A stretch of DNA of 64,000 nucleotides from Struthidea cinerea (lineage: Eukaryota; Chordata; Aves; Passeriformes; Corcoracidae), in the NCBI GenBank assembly GCA_013397865.1, contig VZTI01005060.1:558001-622000 (forward strand). Direction: 5' to 3'. Below, piece after piece: positions 12,716-23,753 of the stretch (positions are counted from its first letter, which is position 1; each line of letters begins with the position of its first letter). The translations under genes were made by a program, and so were the position numbers. The notes under the pieces were generated by a model that worked only from the letters and a program-made list of their open reading frames with translations, was not told the origin of the DNA and ran no database searches.

Positions 12716-13739
12716 GTAAAATAATGCTTTTATGGACTTGAAAGTGATGAATTTTTTTTTAAAGATTATGTTCCTGTCTGCCTCTAGAGCTATTTGGGCT
12801 CTCCCACATCAAAGCCAAAGTAGTTTCCTACTTGAGGGAAGACAGGATTTGACTGAGTATATGTGGGAGTAGCATCTCTGAAGGATGACAGTAACATTGG
12901 AACTTTCCAAGTACCAAATTTCAGAGAAGAAACTGGGTTCTTAATTAATCTATTAAGACCTAGCGCCACTCACTTTATATGACTGGGGCTTGGAAAGAGT
13001 TTCTTTGTGTTGCAATTAGATGGTCTCAGCCCCAGCTTTTCAGACTAAGTGCTGAATAATAGACTTTACTGTTGGCAAAATGTTTAAGGATGTGAAGATT
13101 AATTTGCAAATATAGGGGGCTTTGCAATCTTGAGTGAAACAAATGACCTGGCACTGAGTAAGGAAGAGACCTTGGGAGATGTCTGTCTGCAGAGGTGTCT
13201 GTAGTATCAGCTTCTTTTGTATTGAAACGCTTTGCCCTTTTCCCCATAGAAAGATTAATTTAGCTACAAAATGTCAACACTAATGGTATCAAAAGCACAA
13301 TACAACAATGTGAGAGATCCATCTTCATTTTCCAGTCCCAGCTCAGTGATTTTAGCCATATTGCATAAAAAGTTCCAAGTCTTAAGAAGTGACCATTTTT
13401 CTCTCCTTTCCAAACTTTGGATTTCTTTGAAGTGAGAGCTGCCAGCTGTGGTCTGAATCTTGGACTGACTGGAGACTATAACATTTGTTTTCTTTTAGTC
13501 TCATGGACATAGTTGAACTTAGGCACTAAGAATAAAAAAGAGCAGCTTATTAGCCACTAAGCTACCTGGCTGCCTCCATTGCATTTTTAAACCATTGCGC
13601 TATTCTGCCTTTGTGCTTAAGCAGCAATGGCTTTCAGAAAGGGTGGCCTCCCCCTCACCCCAAATCATTGCACAGGACAGTTTAGAGAGAAAATTCAGAC
13701 CCCCAATATGGGTTTCACTTTATCTTTTTTACTCCACAG

Positions 13740-13822
13740 GCATTTGTTTCTTACAAAGGGAGCTGGCTTGCCAGAAGATCTTCCAAAGGATGAAATGAAA
13801 AGGGAACACAGAGAATATGCAG
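13740..13822 (+). CDS. CCDC83: CCDC83 coding exon
   Basis: 83 bases, phase 2 to phase 1, acceptor ctccacag, donor gtaatg. It encodes HLFLTKGAGLPEDLP and then an acidic/basic tail (KDEMKREHREYA). The LFLTKGAGL block matches human LYLTQAAGL and marks the end of the coiled coil. Confidence 0.9.
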
Positions 13823-15281
13823 GTAATGCAAATGCTAACAGCTTATAAGAATTGATAAGTTACTGAACATTTACAGACTTTTTATTTCTGAAGCTTTTTA
13901 TCAAACTGCCTGTTTGACATGGTGAACACCTTATTTCCCACTTGATGGCAGCCACCACAGCAATGATAGATTGTAATTTGCATAAGGAGACAAAATCACA
14001 ATCTACCTGTAATACAGTTTTTAAATTTAAATTGGTTTTAGCTTGTGGAGTATAATTACTCATCTAGAGCTAGCCTGGAATGCAGTTTACAGTACTGGCC
14101 ATCTTTTATGAAGATATGATTCATATCTTAATCAGTTCTTTAGTGATCCATATCATAAGTTCATTGTATCTTGTCCCTGAGAGGACACTCTTAAACTCTG
14201 TGCTGGCTTTCACTTTAAGTGTACATGCACTTTGCAGTAATTCAGCTGATACACCAGAGTTAAATTATAAATAAATCCCTAGCAAGAGCAGATGAATCTA
14301 CATGGAGCTCAGCCTGAACTGAAAATCTTGGTAAGCAGTACTGAATTTTGGGCTGAATCTCCATCCCTTCTGGTAGGTGTGCCCAGGAAAAGGATACATC
14401 ATTAGGCAAGAAGGAGCATGAGCCTGTGCATATCTGTTTATGACAGTCTCTGTGGATTCCTTAGTATCACAAGTTTTATTTTACATCTTTGTGTGAGTAG
14501 AAGAAAGAGGATGGAAAAAAGAACAAAATTAAAGAGATATGTTAGAAAAATGGAAGTCATACAGTTATGGATACATGAAGAAGTTTGTTGAAGTTCTGAT
14601 CAGTCCCAGCCATAGGTGGGCCTTTTGATACCATCAGGCACCAGAAACATGTTGACTATGACTTCTGTATTAAATATATGTTGACTTTGAAGACCTTTGC
14701 TAGACTTTTGCAATAGTTAGCTGGAGGTGAAGGGTTTGTTCCAATAAGCTGGGTCATTGTCCCAGGCAAGCCTGTAACTTGGCAGTCCATGTCCAGAATC
14801 CTCTGTCATCCTGAGAATTAGTCAACTGTAGATGTGATCTCTTTAGGGGAGTAATAAGTAGACCAACTGTGATTCAGGAACTTGTATTTATGTATCTATA
14901 GATACACATACATGGATATAGAAGTTTATACTTGTTTGTGCTGCCTTTCTTATTCTTTTTAACTATTCAGAGCTCTACAGGATTTAAGTCAAACTGATAA
15001 AAGCTCATTTTTTCCCCTGCCCCCTCCCACAGACTCATTAGTTCTAACTTCCAATCAATTTCAGTCCCTGGGTCTTGATCAGAACAAAAAACACATAAAA
15101 AACCCTAAGGAAAATGAACATTTGGCTTGAATTGCCAATTAAAAATACTACCAAGCTGTTCTTTGCATCACACAGGCTAAGCCGTATTAAAGATTGCAGG
15201 CAATGCTCATACCAAGTACTGATTCTGACTTCCATAAGGCTTAACAATTACATACAGTTAATTTTTCTTCTCTTTAAAAAG

Positions 15282-15436
15282 CAAAGGCAGATGGAAAGAG
15301 CCTCAGAAGTGCCTTTCCAAAAGTTTGGTCTAAAACACATTATGAGAAGCCTCAAGACAGTGATGAAGAGCTGTGGAAAAAATTCTTTGCTCCAGCTCTG
15401 GACAGCTTGTTGTGTGAAGATGAAGAAGATTTCCAG
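15282..15436 (+). CDS. CCDC83: CCDC83 coding exon (variable C-terminal region)
   Basis: 155 bases, phase 1 to phase 0, acceptor tctttaaaaag, donor gtatga. It encodes a segment with little similarity to the human protein until its end, where LLCEDEEDFQ matches human LLYEDEKDF. The frame is open and the borders are canonical, so it is a real exon. Its early part is fast evolving or aligns with gaps. Confidence 0.87.
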
Positions 15437-16428
15437 GTATGAGTTAAAGTTATCACGTCTTTCACTGACACAAACATCTTTCAGTGTGGAGCATGAGCTA
15501 CTGTCGGGACCATTCTATTTCCAGTGGTGTTACGGCATCCAATGTCCTTTACCTGGTATGCAATTCAGGTGCTTGATCGTAGTCCTCTGGTGCTGTTTGG
15601 GACAGTTAGGTCACTCCATGTCCTTCAGATGCTGGGCCAAAAGAGCACAGGTTCTGTGTCCTATGGGCCAGCCTCACATGGATGTTTTGGGTGCCTTCGA
15701 GCCTCTCTGATACCATGAGGCACATGTTTTGGCAATTGAGTGGTGTCCTAGGAATCATCCAATGGAGTGTCAGGATGAAATTCCCCCTAGAAAGAATTCT
15801 GAATGTCACCTAATGAGAGATTTGTTTGCTTGGATACTGGTCCTTTGGAATCTGTGTTGCACAGTAGCGTTAAAGGATCAATATTCCTTCAACAGAAAGC
15901 CAGGATGAAGGTGTTCCTGGGTGCAAACTACATGGGTTGAGAAAAGAGTACACATTGGCCCTTCCTGCAGCTGATTCACTCTAACCCAGCAGAAAAGTTT
16001 CCCTTTCTTTCTCCCCCTGAATTAGTTTTCTGTTGGGTTAGTCAACCAAGTTGACTCAGAGGTTTGGAGAAAACCAGAGCCAGTGCAGATGTGGCAGAAG
16101 CACATGGGTGGGCTTGGACCTCTCTCTTTTTGGCAGGAGCAAGCTGTTGGATTAGTTTAATTCTTCTCACAGAACTGAATTTGAGATGAGAATTTGGGTT
16201 ATAGAGAAGGTGATATTGGTGAAAACATACAGGAGAAGAGGGCAGCAGGGCTGTAGCCTCCTAAGATGAGCTGGCTTGCCAAAGAAGCCCATTATTACTG
16301 ACATTATCAAACACAACCCCAGGGCAGCATCTCTACCGTTGCTTTAAAAAGAAAAGTTGCTGGGTTTTTTTTGAAGAATGGTTGCTTTCCTATGCAATTG
16401 CAAAGGAAACATATTCTTTCTTCTTAAG

Positions 16429-16617
16429 GCATACTCAAAACTGGGACCTCTGAAGAGAAGGCTGTATGTGGTTGGAGAAGCTGCGCCTACTTGTAAGGAG
16501 CCAGAAGAAATGCCAAGCAGGAGCCACAGAGAAGAGGACACTGTTGGTAAATCAGATGGGCATATCACAGCTGAGATGATCAAAGCCTTATTTAAGGAAA
16601 ATGTTGATGAAAACTAG
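16429..16617 (+). CDS. CCDC83: CCDC83 last coding exon with stop codon
   Basis: 189 bases from a cttcttaag acceptor to a TAG stop at 16,615-16,617, 63 codons in all. It begins AYSKLGPLKRRLYVVGE, matching the human YVNLGPLGVKLM region, and ends with ITAEMIKALFKENVDEN. A short 3' UTR follows. Confidence 0.92.
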   Translation, partial: AYSKLGPLKRRLYVVGEAAPTCKEPEEMPSRSHREEDTVGKSDGHITAEMIKALFKENVDEN

Positions 16618-16659
16618 ACAAGCTGTGCTGTTGACACAGAAATGTAACATTATCAGTTC

Positions 16660-16692
16660 ATTAAATATTTGCTCTCTTCTGTGTGGCATGGG
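16660..16692 (+). terminator. Likely CCDC83 polyadenylation signal
   Basis: ATTAAA lies at 16,660-16,665, about 43 bases after the stop codon. A GU-rich stretch (tctgtgtggcatgggg) follows at 16,677-16,692, the usual downstream element. This would give a 3' UTR of only about 60 bases. A later signal is not excluded. Confidence 0.55.
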
Positions 16693-19600
16693 GCTTTGAG
16701 GAAATATTTTAGAGTGCCTGAATCATGATTATAAATTTCATGAGAGGTATGTCTGTGTGCAGAGGCTAATTGAAAGGTTCCTTTTCTTACCATTGAGAGA
16801 GGTCTTGTGCACTTTTTGGGGTATTCAGTCCACATAGCAGCACATATATCTACTAAAAGATCCAAATTAATATTTAGTTTGTGTGGTCTCCACTTGCAGG
16901 TGTGGAATTCCCTCTCGATCAGACAGTGAATGGGTAAATGCAGGCTGCCACAGAACATAGAACTGTTACAAAATACTCTGCTAAAGCAGAATTCATTTAT
17001 GCAAGCGTAATTCAACTATTGCTATAAATTGAGTGAATGCTTTTTTATCTGTCTCCGTAAGACCCCTACTTAAACACATGGAAATAAACAAAAATTAATT
17101 TAAAACCAGCATAAAAATCTCTAAGGTCTTAAATACTTTGTTTGTTTAGAATTGGCCAGATATATTGTGTAAGCCCATATCCTTGGTTTGTGGCTGGTCG
17201 CTATGAACATCTTAATGCATTGATGCAGGGGGGGCTTTCCCTCTGGTTCCTTGTCGGCAGCACACAACAGTCCCTTCCCACATGTAGGCTCTGACCCATG
17301 CATTTCCTCACTAGAAACTTGTGACAGTATTGAATAATCTGATTTAAACCCTTGACAGGTTAATTAGCTGTTTGGAATAAACATTTTTTTAAAAACTTAC
17401 ATTTTAAACAACCTGTATCTCTGTGCAGTATCTCAGTGTACCTGTACTTCAGTGCAAACACTTTTGGTTTTCCAAGCACGCTCAGCTGTTCCTGCCCAGC
17501 AGGTGTCTCCTTGGGCTGCAGGTGAGTCCCACTGTTCTCCTGGCTCCACTGACCAAGCTCCTCCGAGGCTGGGATCACAAGCAGACAGGTAAAGGTGGCA
17601 GACTCCACCTCACACTGACTCTCCCTTCTCTGCCATGTGGTGAACAGTAAAGTGAGTTTGGACATGCCCCTGCTGTAACCCAGTGGAGTTACTGCGAAGG
17701 CTGAGGTGATTCCTATCCCTCGAGTGTCCAGGGAATAGGGATCCGCACTTGGGCAGCTCCTGCAGCGTCTGCGGCCCAACAGAAGTCTCCCCTCAGCTCC
17801 CCTGCCTTGCTTTGAGTGCAGCGCAAGCCCCATGCAATGGCTGACTTGAAAGAGAGATTAGTTCTGCTCAGTGATTAGTTTAGCTTCTCCTTTAGATGCA
17901 GAATTGGAATGTGGCTTATGCTGAATGGCTTTGCTGTTAAAGAAAGGCCTCTCCTCCTTCCCACCACTGCCCAAAGGGGATTTACATTTTCTAATGGTGT
18001 AAATGTAGAACCCATCTCTAGGCTTCTCTTGGCTTATGCCCATAATGCATAACACCATGTGCAGGACATATGGCAGGACAACATCAACCTGCAGCTTGGA
18101 AAAAAGGACCCTTGCCTCCTCCACTCAGTTTAGCCTTTTCCCATAACTGCCTCTGTGGGTGAGAGGGAGTTAAAAAGAAATCCCAAACATGCTAATTAGG
18201 GTACAAGCCACAGGCAGCCTGCACCAGCCAGAAGCAACAGCCTGCAGCAAAACATATTTAGTGAAGTGTCCCAAATCCCCTTGATTTCTACAGGATTAGC
18301 ATTAAGGCCACTGCGAGGCTTTCATATGGAGAAAGCTGGGTCTTCAGCCCAAGGCATCTGGATTTGATTAATTTGTTACTGGCAAAATCTCTCAGAAATG
18401 AGCAGCATATTGTAAAACAGGGGGCTGATCAGTCCACTTTCTGGCAGCACAGCCAGTGCTTCCAAGCCGCACTTGGAGTTCACTACTCCAGTTAGGACCA
18501 AACTTACGGAGTCACCCTTGCACTTCCCAGCATTACGAAATACCTTTTTTTTACTGTGTTACTGTTGCACGAGACAACTCTAGGATACAAGCAAGGGTCC
18601 AGGTGTCTCCACAAGTATAATCCAAGATAAGCTTCAGCTGAGCTGGAGTTATGTATTTAACTAGAGCACAGCTCAAAGGAACTTGCTGTTTCAACAGGAA
18701 GAAAAAACCCCAACAACTGTTCCTTGGAATTCAAAATTAAAGAAATAGAAGCATCACTCAAGTTGCATGGAAATAAAAACTTTTAATAGAACTGAGGCCC
18801 ATGAGCTGGAAGTGAGAAACATCAATCCATGGAAGGCCTAAAAAGCACAATGGGGAGGGGTGTGCTGAGAGCCTGTATCCACTTTAGTGGTGAAAGGAGC
18901 TGCTTGCCTCAGCACTCTGCTGGCTTGAACTCTTTCTGAACAACTGGATTGTATTGCCTTGTAGTCTGGTTGAGCTGGTATGATCTCCCCCAGCCCGAGC
19001 TGCAGGGAATGTGGGTGACTTCAGTTTTGGTCTGGTTTTTGCGAGGTTTGCAGCCTCCACTGCAGCGAGGTTATATAACAAGGCAATCTTTCCACATGTT
19101 CAGACCTGCACGTTTTGGGAAATGAGGGTAAAGAGACTCGTTCTGCAGCACTCGTTCTTGTTTGGCTGCTTTCTGAGAGTGAAGTTATTACACACTCTGC
19201 TTCTGTGGGCTAAAAGGAGGTTGCCAGAATAAGGTCAAGGCAGAAGCTAATGGACTGAAAAGTTACATTATAGCGACAAGCACGGAACAGAGAATCTAAT
19301 GGTGTTAGCATCTTTAGCCACTGATGTTGTGCAGCTGGAAGTTCCTCTGAAAAAAGGCTTTTCCTTGGATTTTGAGTCAACTGTGAAAGTAAGGATGTTT
19401 TTTGCAATACTACATCTCAAAGCTCATGTTCTGCAGTCTCCTACAAACACTGTATTGTTTTAGGACATGACATGGTAACAAGATGCCAACAACGGTTCCC
19501 ATATGTGGACAACTGAACACTGAGCCATGCTGAAAACTGGGATTTAACACCGTGCTGGATCTTTCCTCACTTTTAGTGATTAAAGTGAAACAAGAAGCTA

Positions 19601-22114
19601 AAATTGTATCAAATACTGCTTTTCTAAAAAAAACCCAGTACGTGGGCAATTTCTGTATCTGGCACGAGGAAGTTCAGCAGTTACCACCAAGAACAAAGCA
19701 GGGATCCATGCTATGAAAATAAACCCAAGACCCCAGTGCTCCTTGTGTACTGCAGCTGCCGGATATCCAAAGCACTATGCTTGCATCCAACACAGTCTCT
19801 GTACCATTATCACCTCACACAGAATTTTAAGGAAGTTGGTTCTTTGTTCCAAGGCTTTTTGATCTTTGCTTCAGGAAATGTCATCATCAGAGAAGCAAGA
19901 AAAGAATTAAATGCGCTTTACTCACTCCTACACTGATCTGTTATCTTGGGGAGGCCATCTCCCGTAGTATTACTCAACCTTCAGGTACAAAAAGGTGCTG
20001 AGTGGGTGGCAGCAATGTTACACCTTCAGGGAACCTGCCCAGGGTTCTCTCCTCCTCACTCAGCTGAACAATCAGCCAAGTCCCTCTGCTCTCCAGTTTG
20101 AACTTGGAAAACAGCAGCAGCTTACAGATTTTTCTTGTTGGGCAAACTGAGTGGAAGACGTCAAGCCTGTTTCTGTTCTCTACACTGCGGTGTGAGAGCT
20201 CTAAAGGTCAAGCCAAGAGGCTGACAACAGGCCAAGGAGAAAGCTCTTCCTCAGTTTACATATGCTCCCATTAGCACTGCTCTTCTGTCTGTACTCAGCA
20301 GATTTTTTCACAGCCCCTCACATTATCTTGTCAATCTTCTGCTCCCATCAGCATTTACTATCGTTCCAGTGTTTTTAGCACTTAATTCTCATTTCTCTGC
20401 CACAATCTTTATCTCTATTATGTCATGGCCTTTAAGTTGCAATTCATTTGTGTTGCTACAAAATTTGTGTCAGGCTCTGGAAACGGGCACTTTTTGTCTA
20501 ATGATGGAGGGTTTCACCCTGTCCCTTTTTCTTGCTGAAGGGCTGTTTGGCAGCTGGGAACGTCTGTGACTTATTCTGGCAGTTGGCTGAATGGAACCTC
20601 TGATGTCACAAAGGCACGCAAAGACAGCCTTTAAACATGTCCTGAGGTGCAGCTCAGTTTAGTTTGTTGTGACTTTGAAACAAAGAAGAGAAGCAGCAAA
20701 GGAATTTAGATGTGTCTTCACATGAAGACTCTACATTTGGGCTGTTAGAAAACTCAGTTAGGAGCTGTTCAAGTTCTTGTTCTGGCAAGAGTAATTGTCT
20801 CAAGAGGTAAATACACTTGTTTTCATTATATAAGCCCCAATCAAAAAAAAAAAAAAAAGGGGTTATTCTGACACACCAGTTCCCTACACAGAGCTTTAAG
20901 AGGAACAACATCCATCTAACAAAGCACTCCATCCTCCCCTGCTTGCTAGGGGCAGCAGATTCCCTACACAGTTTGCTCCTGTAGATTAAACAGCCTTTCA
21001 ACTCAATTCTGAAGAGAACCAGGTTTTCACAACCCCATTACTGAAAAGTGCCAGTAATTAAAAAACGAAATATGTCTGTGTGCTGTGCTTTTTAAATTAA
21101 GCTGAACAGTGTTATTTCAGTGATACTGAAAGCAAACATACTTACTGGGAACAAAGCAAATGAGAAAATACTACTCAGGAAAATTCCCAAGCCAGTTTGT
21201 CTCCGAAGAGTAAACCAAAAAGCAAGGGTTTTTAGCAAGGCTTTCAGCAAGAAAGCCTAATCTGCACAGCAGCTGTTTCAAGGAACACAGAGCAACAATG
21301 AGTGAGCAGTAAAGGGTAACGGGAGTTCATCCCTGCAGAAGACATGGGTCTGGGTGTCTGCAATTCTTTGGCGCTTTCATGATTTGCACCCTCACGTCCA
21401 CAGCCACACAAAGAGTCCAAGGGATCAAACAGATCTAGGAACACAGATCTATCCTCAGCCAAAAGCCTCAAATTAGACTCTGCAGAGAGCACCACAGACC
21501 TAAAAAGAAGGTTGGCATCTGTTTTACCATAAGCCAGCACATCAGGCTCTAGAGGAGGACGAAGGTCTACCTTCTTCCTTCATGCAAGGTCTGGACTGTG
21601 TTTCAGAACACTCTGTACCCTGGTAGTTACTGATGTAACTAACACATCACAGATGTGCACCTTTTTTTCCAGCTGACCCCCAATTCAGACAATTCACCTT
21701 TTTTTATATTCTGACCACAAGCAAAACTGAGTTGCTCTCTGAGAGCACAGAAAGCCTCAGTGGTAGGAAGGCAAAATTTTAGTAAACTGTGTATGAAACT
21801 TCCCAGATCTGGGTGTGTGCATTACATACTCTGTAATAGGTTCAGCGTTTTTTTATTCATGCTTTTAGAAAGAAATTTTAAATCTACCAACCGGTACTGG
21901 TCAGTTTATGATACCCTGGCCTCCAGGACAAGCCTCAGGCTGCTGTGAGGAGGAAAGTTCCACTTCTATCAGCTCTCCCTGTGTCTAATTGCAGAAGATG
22001 GTCTCAGCAAACTGTTCATAGCTTTTCCAGCACTACCTTCTGCTGGAAGATTAGGGAAGATAACAGTAATAATTTTTGGGGACATATTTATGGCTCAGTT
22101 ATAAATAGTACAAG
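16666..22114. other. Intergenic region between convergent CCDC83 and PICALM
   Basis: About 5.4 kb between the CCDC83 polyadenylation signal and the farthest candidate 3' end of PICALM. Several short open frames occur, the longest on the minus strand at 17,360-17,833, but none resembles a known protein. A frame at 21,244-21,579 is reported under findings. A poly-A run lies at 20,843-20,858. I see no RNA gene and no recognised mobile element. Confidence 0.6.
20843..20858. repeat. Poly(A) run
   Basis: Sixteen consecutive adenines in the intergenic region. No retrotransposon body was recognised next to it. Confidence 0.8.
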
Positions 22115-23738
22115 TTTATTGCCGTGAAAATTTTGAAAAACTAGAAGATGGTGAAATACCACGTTAGGTCAGGAAGGAGACACCTTGTTACTGGAGCACT
22201 GAGGCTGTCCGTGACGACAGCCCAGGGAAGAGGCTGCATGGATCGCATCAGCCACAGGTTCAGAGTGCTGCACTTCCTGCAATACAATATGCATGTATGA
22301 AATACATTTGGTATTTTATTAAGTAAACAAAGCAATTATCAGTGCACATTTTAAGCAGCAAAAAGAAAAGAAGCACCTCAGACTTTCATACCGTAACAAA
22401 AGTTCTGTGGAAGCTGCATTTTATTTGAAAATCCACCCATTTTTGCTAACATACATTTTAATATTTTAAACAAAAATAGAATCTGCAGAGACAATGCAGC
22501 AAGTATGCTTAATTCATGTACAGAATTGCTTTCATATGATTGACTATCCTTCTGAAGGCCCCACTCCGCCCAAAAGTTATGATGTATTTACACAAAGCAC
22601 CGATCAACAGCGCTACTTTAATTCCTCGTGAACTAAATACCCACTAGACATATATAAGGAAGCTACTTCCCCTTTTTTACTTTTAAAAGGTACATGATCA
22701 TAAACATGGCACGAGCCAAATGAAAAAGCTTTCCCCGCCAACACACAACACCTCAATTTATTTTTTTTACAGAAAAGAAGGAAAGTCTTAAAGTGAAAGC
22801 AATTCCTCACATTCATTTTGGAAAGGCCTTATAATGTCAAATGTAAAAATAATGACATGCCAAGCACAAAGCAATAAAGTTCCTTCCCAATGCACTAATG
22901 CTGAATTAAAAATGTAGTGCTTCTTCTAGTCAGTTAACTGTTCCCTTGCAAAATCCTAGGCACAGAATTGACTATAAGGATTAATGCGTTTTACAGCTCT
23001 TCCCTAATTCCCATATATACTGAGAATTCATTAGATTCAGACCTTTAAAATATTTAGTGCTCTGTATGTCAGCTGAAAAGCATTCTGAATCAGATTCATT
23101 CTTTGTGGATAAAAATCAGACATACTGTATACATCCATACTCATTTTCATAAGGAGGTTTTTTTTGATACAATATTAATGTTAAATTGATAATCATAAAT
23201 AAATACAAACAATAATACATAAGGAATGTCTACTGCAAACTGAATATATAATTTTTAAAAAAAGTTAATTTTTTATTACTGCTGTGCCTACATTTGTGAG
23301 GACTGAAGAAAAGGTAACTGCAGAATTAAAGAGTTAGGATTTGACCCTCCCCTGCCCAGAGTCTTGCTTCGAGTTACGGTAAACGACACATCTCCAATCC
23401 AGACAGCATTTCCAAACACCAATATCAATTTCCAGAATAAAGGCTTCTCTTCGTACGTTACCAATTAAGGATATTATTAGAAGCTGAGAGTATTGACGTG
23501 TTAGTCACCAGGACAAAAATAGATCTTGGTCTTAATTCATGGCAATTCCTGGCTGTGTGTTGTGTACTGATGTCTTCTTACGGAGGTGTCGCAGCTTCCT
23601 TCATTGGTCTTCATCATTTCACTGCATCACTTAATGGAAGAGGAGAGTTTGAGAGACTGAAGTTCATTTTGTTTTCCTGGGAGTTTACTGCTGAGCACAT
23701 CTTTTTGGAAATGTTCCTTTCTCTTCCATCTAACACAG
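22115..23738 (-). other. PICALM: PICALM 3' UTR with several candidate poly(A) signals
   Basis: AT-rich sequence follows the stop codon, in contrast to the more GC-rich intergenic DNA beyond. AATAAA signals on the minus strand lie at 23,272-23,277, 22,757-22,762, 22,420-22,425, 22,315-22,320 and 22,115-22,120. Which one is used cannot be told. The lower boundary given is the farthest candidate. Confidence 0.5.
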
Positions 23739-23753
23739 TTACATAAACTGAAT
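23739..23753 (-). CDS. PICALM: PICALM exon 23, last five codons with stop
   Basis: After the acceptor catctttccag the minus strand reads ATT CAG TTT ATG TAA, giving IQFM and stop. This is exactly the C-terminus of human PICALM (GAQIQFM). The intron before it is about 7.1 kb. Confidence 0.92.
   Translation of the reverse strand: MQFM

Larger units (their letters stand above)
1591..16665 (+). other. CCDC83: CCDC83 gene, 3' portion (nine coding exons, eight introns)
   Basis: Coiled-coil domain-containing protein 83. The molecular function is poorly known; the human gene is expressed largely in testis (general knowledge). Nine exons with AG/GT borders join into 1,132 coding bases with consistent phases, giving 376 codons plus stop. 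From memory the human protein is about 413 residues, so about 35-40 N-terminal residues are missing. Anchors shared with human CCDC83 are VVTR[DE]DVEE, YKNVGS, LFLTKGAGL (human LYLTQAAGL), EDE.DF and LGPL. Most of the protein is charged, E/K-rich coiled coil. No internal stop or frameshift is seen, so the gene looks intact. Intron contents are listed separately: CR1 fragments at 2,015 and 11,925, a probable LTR near 3,372-3,950, a CT repeat at 5,981 and a possible MIR relic at 8,876. Confidence 0.9.

Noticed and set aside
15114..15710. 198-codon plus-strand frame overlapping a CCDC83 exon
   Set aside because: It uses a different frame from the CCDC83 exon at 15,282-15,436 and runs through intron on both sides. 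It is a shadow frame.
17360..17833. 157-codon minus-strand frame in the intergenic region
   Set aside because: No recognisable motif or family, no splice or poly(A) context, and overlapping frames on the other strand. Length alone is not evidence in a locally more GC-rich stretch.
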